A stretch of DNA of 64,000 nucleotides from contig NC_080428.1 of assembly GCF_029873635.1 (NCBI RefSeq), positions 62,111,957 to 62,175,956 of the forward strand, in the 5' to 3' direction. Positions within the stretch are counted from its first letter, which is position 1, and each line of letters opens with the position of its first letter. The notes beneath the pieces were generated by a model that saw only the letters and a program-made list of their open reading frames with translations, did not search any database and had not been told where the DNA came from. The DNA comes from Malania oleifera (lineage: Eukaryota; Streptophyta; Magnoliopsida; Santalales; Ximeniaceae). The translations under genes and the position numbers were made by a program. Below, piece after piece: positions 34,116 through 44,579 of the stretch.

Positions 34116-35370
34116 TTAGCCCATACTACGCTAACTGTATATTAAATTTTGACTTCCAGTATTCAGATTACTATTACTCATATTATAGAATATTGGGTCA
34201 ACAAAATAAACAACTCAATATAAGAGTTATACGTTATAAATATACACTAATAAAAAGATTATTTTTACATAAGACTCTACAATTACCATTATTTCAGTAG
34301 CTATAACGACCCAAAATTGTCTCTTACTGAACATGAGTTTTTATAGTAATTTTCTACCTTTTGCCCTAACTCCTTCCCACTCTTCCTCCTCTTAGGGCAT
34401 GTAGCAGTTCCTATATTGTATCCCATTAGACGTATACCATGGTTTATGTCAAAACGATTCATGCCTGCAAAGTAGGTCAAAAACTGCATGCTAATAATTA
34501 TAAATTTAAAAAATTTAACATTTAATAATTTATTAACTGAAATGATTGAAGACAATATGGTGTATTATATTAAAATTGTATAAGACAGTAATAATATTAT
34601 ATTTATTTAATAAATTAAAAATGTCAATTAAAATGTTAATTAACATAAATTTTTACACTTCTAATAGATATTTTAAAAATAATTTATATTTCAATTAAAG
34701 TCATGTATATATTTTTTTCTAATTAATATTAACGCTAAATATTTATTCAATCAATATAATTTAAAATTTTCTCTTATTTTATTAAAATTTATTATTTTAA
34801 GAAAATAATAGAGTGTGATTATATTATATTAGAAGGACATCATTGTATAAAAGCCAAAATAGTGAGGGCAATTTGGTACAAAAAGTATTGTTTCTATAGG
34901 AATGGGATTTCTATGTAACTTATCCATGGAGGGACCGAGGCAGGTGGGAATAAGATGACTTCATGAGAATCCTTTCATCCCTAATAATGTGAACTTTTAT
35001 ACTACACAAATACCCATACTCAAGCAAACACGTGAATGAGATACCACGGGCATCACATTCCCAGAATCTTGAAAGATGTCGCAAGCCAAACACCCCCTAA
35101 AAATTATTAATAAAATGCTTGTTAAAGCTTATACCCAATGACACGACAACATTAATGGAAGAAGACACTTCTTTTCTACACAATTCAAAGAGGTTACATT
35201 TGATTGACAAGATGTCTATTCTTAGGCATAGAGTGAAATAAGATGAAAATGTTATTTAGGTTGTCAAAAGGTTAATTGTGTTATTCCATCCAACATGGAA
35301 TAGGCTATGAATAGAAAATCAACCACAGTATTGGGTCAACTGGGCCAGTCAACCACAAAATCGGCTACGG
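34116..35370. other. Interior of candidate MULE, no gene seen
   Basis: AT-rich with a less AT-rich patch at 34290-34480. The 84-codon minus frame at 34301-34555 has no recognised domain. No RNA gene was seen. Confidence 0.45.
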
Positions 35371-35660
35371 TTTTGTGGATATAGGGGAAATTAGCACCGG
35401 TTTTCCTCTAGGCCTGCTCTCCTATAAATAGGTATGAGCTCATTTTTTTAGGAAATTTGAAATCTCTCTCTTCTCTCTCCTAGGGTTTCAAAACTTTTTC
35501 ACCAAAAAGCTTTTCCATGCTCTCCCTTGGGTCCCAGTCGCCTCTCTGACCCTTGGTCTAGCAAGTATACATGTTTTCACTAGTTAGAAATTCTAGGTTA
35601 TAGCCATTTCGAGACGTTGGGGTTCATTTTTCCGTAAAAAGGTAACGAAATTTGTTTACA
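35371..35660 (+). promoter_or_regulatory. Promoter/leader-like segment inside candidate MULE
   Basis: TATAAATA at 35423-35430 is followed by a CT-rich leader (CTCTCTCTTCTCTCTCC near 35463-35480) and CTAGGGTTTC. TATA box, CT-rich leader and AGGGTTTC together are typical of a plant gene start, or of an LTR transcription start. No coding frame follows directly; the next exon-like sequence is at 35891. It may be a captured host promoter or an LTR fragment. Confidence 0.4.
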
Positions 35661-35890
35661 TCAGTTATTTTGGAAATCTAAATCGGTAGAACTGTAGCTT
35701 ATGTTTATATGTACGATATGACTGCTTATTTGGAAAATTTTACTAGGTAGAATTGCCGATTTTTCGCTTTTATGGTTTTTCGCTTATATGTACGATAGTC
35801 TGAAGGTATGTTGGAGCATTCAACTTTTATAAACAATGATGAGAAGAGAAGCATATATATATATATATATATATATTAGTTATCAGAAAG

Positions 35891-36378
35891 TGTTGCTCAA
35901 CTTCTCAAGGAACAACTTGTGATTGTTGCTCATAGTGAAAATACCTTTGATGGAAATGGCATTAAGAGACTATTATCCAACAAGTTTGAACTGGACAAGG
36001 TCAGTAATCTATTTTTTGTTGATGCTGATAAAAAGAGGTTTTTTCTTACTTCAAGCTTTTGGGTACTTTGGTGTGATCTTAAAATAATAAACCCTTAAAT
36101 TATGTATGCTACTTATTTAGCACATAAAGACACATGCTGCTTAACTTCTCAAGGAACAACTTGTGATTGTTGCGCACAGTGAAAATACCTTTGATGGAAA
36201 TGGCATTAAGAGACTATTATCTAACAAGTTTGAACTGGACAGGATCAGTAATCTATTTTCTACTGATGTTGATAGAAAGAGATTTTTTCTTACTTCAAGC
36301 TTTTGGGTAATTTGGTGTGATCTTAAAACAATAAACCTTCAAATTATGTATGTTACTTATTCAGCACATAGAGACACC
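35891..36378 (+). repeat. 244-bp exon-like segment in tandem duplicate
   Basis: Copy A (35891-36134) and copy B (36135-36378) are about 90% identical by eye. Each contains an open stretch encoding IVAHSENTFDGNGIKRLLSN followed by KFELD. In copy A this ends at a donor-like AAG|GTCAGT. Copy B is open further (36163-36537). The sequence looks like a real exon of a host gene that has been captured and duplicated. I do not recognise the protein. No start codon or partner exons could be linked. Confidence 0.5.
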
Positions 36379-37245
36379 GACAAGGTTAGCACCAAATTGC
36401 TCATTGACATGCAAATTTTATCTTTACAAAATTTCGTATATCTAAGCTTTCTTTGTTTAACTTTTGTATTAACACACAAGTCCTTAGGTTGTCTTGTAGG
36501 CAACCGAAGTGAGATTTTATGCTATTTTAAATACTAAATTGATAAGAATAGGTATAGTAATAACAAAAAAGCCCATAAGTGCAATGTTAAGCGTGATAAC
36601 ACTAAGATGTGTTAAGTCTTTCAGTTTTGTATTTGAACTTGTTCCCAACTATGAATACTAATAACAAAAGTTAAGATTTTTTCTTTTTAAAAAAAAGTCA
36701 TAAGCCAATCTTTTCTAGTTGTAGTTGTTTGAAATATGTTTTTCAGTATTTTCAATGCAGTCACTGGAGGCAACTTTGAAAACGGTACCAAATGATCGAA
36801 ATGGGAAAATGTCATCCTGGGAATTATTTTCCCAAAAAATGTATTATTTAATATTTTTTTTAAAAGATAAATCAGGAATAAAATTCGCCACTGTTAGGTT
36901 AGAAGTTTCGATGTCTTCCAAAATAGCCCCCGCTTTGTTTTTAATTATGTTCATGCCCCTGTCGCCGGCTGAGTTCAGCTTAGTTTAGTACCAACACGGA
37001 GTTTAGGCAGGGTTGGTTAATTTACAACTAAATTTTAAATTCCAAGTCGTAATCAGAATGGAAAGCATAATAGAAAAATATAAAAAATGAAATCTTTTTT
37101 GTGTCTTGTATTATTATTAAATATATTATTATACTTCTAATTAATCATATCAACAATTAATATTGTATCAAATATTTTTTTTTAATCTAATTTAAGATAA
37201 TGTTTGTTATACACAGATATAAATTTTGAAATGAATTGAAATTTC
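36379..37245. other. AT-rich interior with a second MULE-like terminus
   Basis: At 36785-36845 the minus strand reads AATAATACATTTTTTGGGAA, then an ATTCCCA/ATGAC phrase, closely following the first 40 bases of the left MULE end. It is also followed outward by ATTATTTAAT, the same ten bases found after 38523. The remainder is AT-rich, with no gene. Confidence 0.4.
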
Positions 37246-37845
37246 GGTCGAGGTTGATCATACTATGTGCGTCACGTGTACTCAAGGCACCTCAATTGAG
37301 GTTGGCCGCATCGTGTCCATTATACGTGCTTACGGCAAGTCAGTTGAGGTCAACCCACCCACCACATGCATTGCGTGTGATTAGGCACCTCGATCAAGGT
37401 TGATACACTTTGTGTGTTGCACATGCTTGAACACCTCGATCAAGTTTTGTACACCTTGGATGGTGGATGTACATGCTTGGAGCACCTCGATTGAGGTCAC
37501 CACACCATATGTGTTACACATACTCAAGGACTTCGGTTGAGGTCAACACATATGTGCATTGCACGTACTTGAGCGCCTCGATTGAAGTCGGAATGCCTTG
37601 GTTGAGGTCAACGTACAATGTGCATTACACTACTCAAGCTACATGCATTGCATGTATTTGAACACCTCAATCGATTGAGGTTGGTGTACCACGTGCAAAA
37701 CATTTCGGTTGAGGTTGATGCATCACTTGCGTGCAATCAGCACCTCGATTGAGGTTGGCGCACCACGTGCAAAATATTTTGATTGAGGTTGGTATACTTC
37801 AATTGAGATTGATGCATCAAATGCGTGCAATCAACACATCAACTT
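37246..37845. repeat. Degenerate minisatellite of CCTCRATTGAGG palindromes
   Basis: About a dozen copies of CACCTCGATTGAGGTTG-like units, each with the short palindrome CCTC(G/A)ATTGAGG, alternate with CACATGCATTGC/GTGCGTTGCACG phrases. Unit length varies from about 30 to 65 bp. The 64-codon frame at 37467-37661 is a by-product. Confidence 0.75.
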
Positions 37846-38335
37846 CATTTTAGATTAAGAATAATAATTCAACAATTATGCTATGATTATATCATAATAT
37901 TTACTAGTAAAGCATCTGTAAGGAAGAGTGAGTTAGTTATTATTATTTTTATTAAAAGGGATGTGGGTAGACTTAAAATAACTTAGATGAGATAACGATG
38001 AAAGATTTAATAGTTTTTAATTTAATAGAAAAAAAATTTCGATTAGATAAATTGATGAAAAATGATTTATATAGTTGACCTTATCTAGTCGGATTTAAAG
38101 TTTTCTATTGTTATTATATTATGAAATTAATGTTATAATTTAATAGTATTTCTTAATTAAATTAAGTTTTATGTAAGTTAAAAAATATTTTTTTAAAAAA
38201 ATATAACATTTAGAAAATGTAATTTATTTTATGTGAAAATTTAAATTAATAAATGATATTTCCCTACAATTATTTAATTAATCATTATTATAATTAATAA
38301 ATAAATAAATAAGAACAAAAAAAATTCTCATATGC
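37846..38335. other. AT-rich interior next to right MULE end
   Basis: AT-rich, low-complexity sequence. No gene was seen. Confidence 0.5.
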
Positions 38336-38523
38336 ACAGCAAATCTCGCTACTTGGTGTAACGAGATTTAAATGGTAGTTCAATCTAATCTAAACGCATG
38401 TCAAGGCAAATCTACCAAGTAGTGAAATTTGCCTATGTTTATATTAAGCGTGACACGTGGCAAATCTTGTTACTTGATCTAAATCTCACTAGACCAACTA
38501 GCGAGATTACGTCAGAATAAGGT
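38336..38523 (-). repeat. Right MULE terminus with three hairpin units
   Basis: Interrupted palindromes of the AAATCTC...GAGATTT type lie at 38341-38369, 38406-38432 and 38481-38509, then CGTCAGAATAAGGT ends the element. Read inward it parallels the left end (ACC(C/T)TATT, then CTGACG, then the hairpin). A long (TA)n tract follows at 38530-38571. Confidence 0.65.
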
Positions 38524-38527
38524 ATTA

Positions 38528-38529
<2 letters not shown>

Positions 38530-38571
<42 letters not shown>
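38530..38571. repeat. (TA)n microsatellite
   Basis: About 20 TA units abutting the right MULE end. The left end also lies in a TA-rich tract, which blurs the target duplication. Confidence 0.9.
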
Positions 38572-38572
<1 letters not shown>

Positions 38573-39046
38573 TTAAACTAGATAAACTCTACAGGAGAAG
38601 GCAAAAGCCAGAACCGGTCAAGATCCGGTACAACATCAGCAATGACGTTACGGTGGTCCCACGGCATCTAGTCCGTACGTGCCTTGGAGGGGACGGATCA
38701 AGTACTGACACAAAATAAAACAGATGAACGGGTGGCGTCGATAGATGGGACGCACGTTCACTGGAAATCGCCACGTGTGGGTGCATCAACTGGTTCCTCC
38801 GTCCGTGTCCCTTCCGCGTTCGTAAAATGATATTCATAGAGAGGAAAACGAATCAAGACGACGTCGCGTAACAAGCTGTAAAGACTCAAAATGATTAAAT
38901 TTGTCATTACTCTGTCATTCAAAAAATTGAATGATCTAATGCACTCTTGCAAGTAGAATCATAGCCATTATAAAGTCTTGAAACTTGACTTCTTAAACAA
39001 ATCCAAGCTCCCAATGAATTTCTTAATAACTTTAAATTACGTGAAG
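38572..39046. other. GC-richer intergenic segment with G-box motifs
   Basis: Base composition is closer to host promoters than to the flanking repeats. CCACGTGT (near 38772) is a G-box and GACGTCGCG lies near 38859. No coding frame with a domain was seen. It could be host promoter sequence separated from its gene. Confidence 0.35.
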
Positions 39047-40405
39047 TGTTAAGCCTAGAATCTGTGTGAATAAGTTGACTATTAAAGGTATGCGGATGTA
39101 ATGAATTTGATATTGTGATTTCTAGGCTTTTATTTTATTTTATTTTTGATTCTTAAGTCTTTAAAAAAAATCATATTATTTATAGAGGGCTTTTGCTTTG
39201 ATCGCAATATTTAGACACTTGAGAGATTGAGTTTAAGGGGAACATTAAACCTAAAGGTATAGTCAACGGTATATCAGTTGGAAGTTATAGGTCATTGGGT
39301 GACTGGAAGGTTGCCATGAGTAAGTCAGTTTGGGGGGCCGAAGGCAGTTCTCTGTGCACCAGACACGTAGCTTACCGAATCAGTTGCGATGCAGATGGGA
39401 ATGCATGCTACGAAAGAAAGACAAAGACCTCCCCCATTCGAATCCCACGAGTGACTAAGCGCGAGACGAGCCATAACATAAGGGGTGAATCTGCTCTTCG
39501 TAGAATTGACCATAGTTCTCTTTTCTTGTATATGACCTCTTGTATAGTCTTTTTTCAGGCATTCAAACTAACTAATTCATCTTCATTGAAATCCTAGCGA
39601 TTATACTAATAGCGAAGTGGTGTAATTAGAGCCTTCTTCTTCTATTCCAATCAAGTATCTCAAGAAGCGAGCGAGCGTGTTGAGGTACGGGAATCTGGAT
39701 AGCGCGTTGTAGTCTTGGCCTAAATGCGTTCTTTAATTTCTGACCTACAGACGTTTTGCGCTCCATCATTCCAGATAATGCTTGCATCCTCTGTATTACT
39801 GCGGCTGCTAGCACAAAGTTAGCCGATGGGGAGTTGTACATTAAACCTAAAGGTATAGACAATGGTGTATCAGTTGCAAGTGCAAGACTATCACTGTACC
39901 GGTTATATTGTGAAAATATTATTGTATTCCAGACGTGACCTAAGGGGGCGGTAATGCAGTTCGGTAAGGATTGTCTGTTAAGGTTGAGGTCAGCTCTGTG
40001 CTAATTAACCTGGTTGTTTAGGTGCCGCTCCACCTCTTTAAGTGAGCCTTATAGTGTAATCCTTATGTGGGTGTGCCCAAACAGGGACATAGGCAGGATT
40101 GGCCGAATCTCGATATCATATTCGGTGTCATATTTACATTTCCTGCATTATATTCTGCTGTGTGCTTGATTTAATTTTCTTACTAAATATACTGCATATC
40201 TAATAGACACAGAATTGCATTGATTTGAGAAATACTGAAATTGCGTTGTATACTTTGAATATTGGTAAATATTTCATATCTGTAATTTCATATATACTTA
40301 GACTGTCCCTAGGTTGTGTAATACTGTTGTTAGATTAGTTTAACCTATGAGAAAATTTTTAAATACCAATTCACCCCCCCTTTTGGGATTGCACCAAAAT
40401 TAACA
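39047..40405 (+). mobile_element. LTR-like segment, terminal TGTTAA/TTAACA
   Basis: It begins TGTTAAGCCTAG and ends with CACCCCCCCTTTTGGG, then ATTGCACCAAAATTAACA, a typical Copia LTR 3' phrase (also seen near 46850). No matching 5-bp duplication is found. A block of about 550 bp in the middle (39290-39837) is bordered by two copies of a 45-bp sequence starting ACATTAAACCTAAAGGTATAG, so the LTR itself has been interrupted or internally duplicated. The segment abuts the caulimovirid fossil. Confidence 0.45.
39290..39837. other. Foreign-looking insert between 45-bp direct repeats
   Basis: More GC-balanced than the host LTR (about half G/C in the middle), with phrases such as AGCGAGCGAGCGTGTTGAGG and CACGAGTGACTAAGCGCGAG. 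It resembles plant mitochondrial DNA in composition, but I cannot name a mitochondrial gene in it. Open frames on both strands lack domains. Confidence 0.25.
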
Positions 40406-40663
40406 CAATGGTTGTCTTAATATTACAAACACAAGGACAATGGCATTCACAATCTTTATTTGATTATTCTAAGTCTGAATAACATTGTAAACTACTTGAT
40501 TCCTCATTTATTTGAAGAATTTCTTCTTCAGTTGAGCTTTCTTTTTCTAAAGAACTTGACTTATTGATGAACATGTTGATTAGATGATTTCTAAGATTTT
40601 CTTCTAAATATAAGTTTTGAATTTGTTTTTTCATTATACATTGAGATTTGTAGTGATCGTACC

Positions 40664-42832
40664 TGTAACGACCCGAGGAATAATGGTATTTAAATAATAA
40701 AAAGAAAGGAAAATGGAAATAGGAACAGAAGGAGGCAGTCGTGACGTTGCATTTTGGATGGGATAATCCCAAGAAATTTTCCAGGCCTCGTCGATGAACA
40801 CAGGAGTTTCATTGACGAGGGTTCTTCAGGATCTCATCGACGAAGTTTCGTCGTCAATGAGAAAATACCGAGAGAGGATTTTTGGAAGCCTGAAATTCAT
40901 CGACGAGGGTTGAAGTTCGTCGACAAACTTTCTACAGGACTCGTCGATGAGGTGACGTGGCTCGTTAACGAATCCCGCAGTATAAATAGGGTTAAACGTG
41001 ATTTTTCAGTTCATTTTCTGCGTAGAACCTCTCTCTCTCATCCTTCAGTTCCCTACCCTTCTCTTTAAGATATTGGACTGATTTTCTGCAGATTCAACGA
41101 TCTGAAGCCACCACGACGCTCTTAGAAAAGTTCTTTGCAAGTCTACTAGAGCGGATCGTCGGTGGGGCTGAGTTGAAAACCATCCCAAATCTAGGGTAAG
41201 ACTTTCTACTCAGTATTTGGTTATTTGACAGTTGTAGAAAGCATAGTACGCGTAGAAATACTGAATTTTAGTTTTGAGAAATGTCGTTTTCAAGGTGTTG
41301 AACGGGGAAACCTGCGGGTGTAGGACGAATTTTCTTAGGGGCTTTTCAAGAATCAGGTAAGGGGATAAACTAAGCTAGTATTTTATGAAAAGTGTGTATA
41401 TTGCTATAGCATTTGATTTTAGGAAAATAAATATCTTTATATATATGCTTTATATTTGGAAAGTACTGCTGAAAATGATGGTATGTTAAATATAAGAAAA
41501 ACCTGTTCGTGTGGCATGAGTAGAAATTATAATGAAAAACTATTTTCTGGGAATGTGTTAATGACATGAATTTTTATAATGGAAAACCGGCGTACGAGCC
41601 GAGATTTTGATATATTTGCCGACATACAGGCCGAGTTATGTATGTGATTTGCCGGCGTACGGGTCGTGCTATGGATATGATTTTCTAGCGTACGAGCTAA
41701 GCTATGGATATGTTTACCGGCATACGAGCTGAGCTATGGAAATGATTTGCCAACATACGAGCTGTGCTATGGATATGATTTGCCGGCGTACAGGCCGAGC
41801 TATGGTAAAGTGTGTAATACCGGCATACGGGCCGATGATTTTTTCATGATATACGTATATATGTAAAATGATATGATTGATTTGATAATTAATGATATGA
41901 AATATCCATGTATCACAGTTTCAGTATATGTTATATGATATCAGAACCTGGTTGGCTTGGTCTAGGCTAGCACTTGCATGGTACCGTTGTTATGTGTCCA
42001 TGGTAATCATGATCATGATATTTGTGTTAATACCGTTGTACGGAGTGGTGTGAGATTTGATGGTTGATGTGGTTTTTAAGAAGTGTGTGAGCGCCCCTGG
42101 TGTATGGACTAGGTTTGGCAGATCCATCAGACTTACAGACTGTACTTTTGACTTAGCAATGGTCGGCCAACCATTGTCAAGTCCCACCTTCGGGCCACAC
42201 AACCCGGTCATGTGGGGCTAATATATGACAACAGCCAGCTAACCTACCAGGATTGTTTTCATATTATGTTATACGAGATGAATTATATTTATAAAAATCA
42301 TGTATGTTTTGCAATGATTTGAAAATATATGTTTCCCAGATATGATACAGACAGTTATACTAATATGTTTATGTATGATTTTATATAGAACACGGAAATA
42401 CTCATGTTGCCAAACTCTAGTGTTAGTTTATTTCCCTTACTGAGAGGTGTCTCACCCTAAATTTTATAAACATTTCAGGAGCCCTTGATAGGAAAGCGGG
42501 TAAAGCTCCGCTGAACTAGTACTATTGATCTGCCATCCCAGAAAGGTAAGTGTTTTGATAGGGGCAGATGTATTTTGTGGGATGACCCTAAGATATCTTT
42601 TGGGTTGTGTACTATGTGTATATAAATACAGTAGTTGTAGTAACTCTGGTATTGTGATGGATGATTTTGTATTTATGATATTATGATCGCATGTTTCCTG
42701 CTACTTAGGCTTCCGTTATGTGTTATGATGTATCCGTGGTACCCACGTGTCTAGGTGGATTATGATCTGCTGGATTTTATTATATTACGGTAAAAAAAAA
42801 AGTGTGGAAATTAAGCAGGTCAGGTCGTCATA
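40664..42832 (+). mobile_element. Tekay-family solo LTR in the caulimovirid fossil
   Basis: A 2.17-kb segment beginning TGTAACGACCCGAGGAATAA and ending CAGGTCGTCATA, with flanks GTACC and GTATC (4 of 5). It matches, in reverse orientation, the LTRs of the Gypsy element at 50743-60098. Parts in order: palindrome-rich U3 (about 40775-40975), TATA box TATAAATA near 40981, CT-rich leader, AGGTAAGGGG near 41357, tandem 33-bp repeats (41586-41845), AT-rich 3' part. No internal region, so it is a product of LTR-LTR recombination. Confidence 0.75.
41586..41845. repeat. 33-bp tandem repeats inside the solo LTR
   Basis: About eight units of the type GCCGGCGTACGGGCCGAGC followed by TATGGATATGATTT. The same array is present at 51720-51985 and 58925-59190 in the two LTRs of the Gypsy element. 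Confidence 0.85.
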
Positions 42833-44579
42833 GTATCTGCCACACATATGACATATAATTTTATCATTTTTAAAAGTTGAAGGATTTTGTTTCTTTTTCT
42901 TTGAGTTATGTTTCTTGACATATTTCGATGGTTGATAGTCTTTTTGGCTTTTATATTTTTGTATCTTTATGTTTCCTTTTATAGATGCTTTCTCCATCAT
43001 ATTTTTCTTGAGTTATTAAATGTCTTTCTTGCACATATGGTGGGATAGTTTCTTGTATTGAAATGCATTTTATTAATGTTTAGTTGTTCTTCTTGATCTT
43101 TTTCTTCAAATTGTGCTTGAAGTCTTCAACTTCTTGACGAGTTGTGGGTTTAGGGTTTAGAAAGAACATTTATTTTTGATGTAGAGGGATTATTTAACGA
43201 TAATTTTTTCAATCTTTTTGATATATCTTCAAGTCGAGGATTTGAACTTTTAGGATTAAACAAATGTTGTTTTGGGACTTCAGCAGGGATAAAGATTGAT
43301 TTTTGTAGTGTTATTGGCTTTTGTATTATCTCATTCATTTCCCTGGTGTTTTTTAAAATTGGATATCATCAAAATTTCCTTCAATTATGATTAATTGTTG
43401 AGACATGGTGTGGAATATTTGGTTTGAATAATTATTTTAATTTTGAATGTTTTTAATGTCTTTAACTATCGCAGGATTTTACTCTAACTCCTTTTGATTA
43501 ATTGTTTTGAAGGGTGAAGCAGTTTCTTAGTATTTTCAATATTAATTTCGAGTTCTTCTACAAGTAGATGAATTGAAGTTACTGTCTTATAGTTTGATAG
43601 TTTCCATGTCCTAAAACACTAACTATTTAAGGTATTTATTAATTTATGGTTGAATGGAGTGTAGATGCATTCGTACCATGTGAAGAAATCAATATTTTGT
43701 TTGACATTGTTCATATGTTGATACCAAAGTTGTTGTAATTCGTCAAGTTCTTCTTGATTGAATTTTTTGAACAATTCTTCCCTTTCTTTTTTATCATCTT
43801 CATCTAAAAGGGCTTCTTGAAGTTCTTTTTTGTTTATTTGAAAATTACCTCTTGTTATTATAAGTAGTTGTTTTGGTATTTGTTGCATTTGTTCTTCATC
43901 AAACACATGGGATTGAGATATTGGATAGGTCAAGAAGGATTCTTTTACTAATTGAGTTCTACGATAAACAAGGTTTGGAATATTAGGTTTAAAATTTACT
44001 CCTCTTAGTTCATATTCACTGCCTGTTGATCTAAGACTTCTTCTTGTCGAAGTATAATTAAATTGAAAACTAATAGATTCTTTGGAGGTTGAAGCTTCAT
44101 TTTTTTATATTTTAAATTCTATCATAATAGATCCATTTGGATCTTCAGTTATAACCGGATCCTTGTTTTGAATCGACCTTGAAACATAAAGATGATTCCA
44201 GTTCCATGAAGAGCTTTGAGTTAATAAATCTCATAGTAATATCTTAGGTACCATAACAGGGCAGTGTTCATTAATGGCTTGGAAGAGGATCATTTTTTCT
44301 TTTGGGGATTGAAGCAAACATCTTATATTGAGTATATAGGATTGAATATATTGTTTTTCGTCTATCGTACAATTTTTTGTTTAAATATATAGGGTTAAAG
44401 ATTTGTGGATTGAATTATCTATATAGTATAATATGTTATCTATAAAACAATTGAAGTACATGGGACCATTTCTCATATTTGTTTCTATTAATCCTAATAA
44501 AGAGGATTTGAATTCATGATCCCTTGCATCTTTGAGACACAAACAAATGGGTCAATCAAGAACTTTTTTATGGAAGGGT

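Larger units (their letters stand above)
26125..38523 (+). mobile_element. Candidate large MULE with inverted hairpin-rich ends
   Basis: The left end starts ACCCTATT; the right end read inward starts ACCTTATT. Both then carry CTGACG(A/T)AATCTC and a run of AAATCTC...GAGATTT hairpins (left 26163-26407, right 38341-38509). The flanks ATTATATAAT and ATTATTTAAT match at 9 of 10, compatible with a MULE 9-10-bp target duplication, but they lie in TA-rich DNA, so edges may be off by several bases. Inside is a MuDR-type transposase remnant (about 28970-31640). That the two ends belong together is inferred from their match and opposite orientation. A second related terminus at 36785-36845 leaves open nested or multiple elements. 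Confidence 0.5.

Noticed and set aside
37467-37661. 64-codon frame in the palindrome minisatellite
   Set aside because: By-product of repeated units; no protein similarity recognised.
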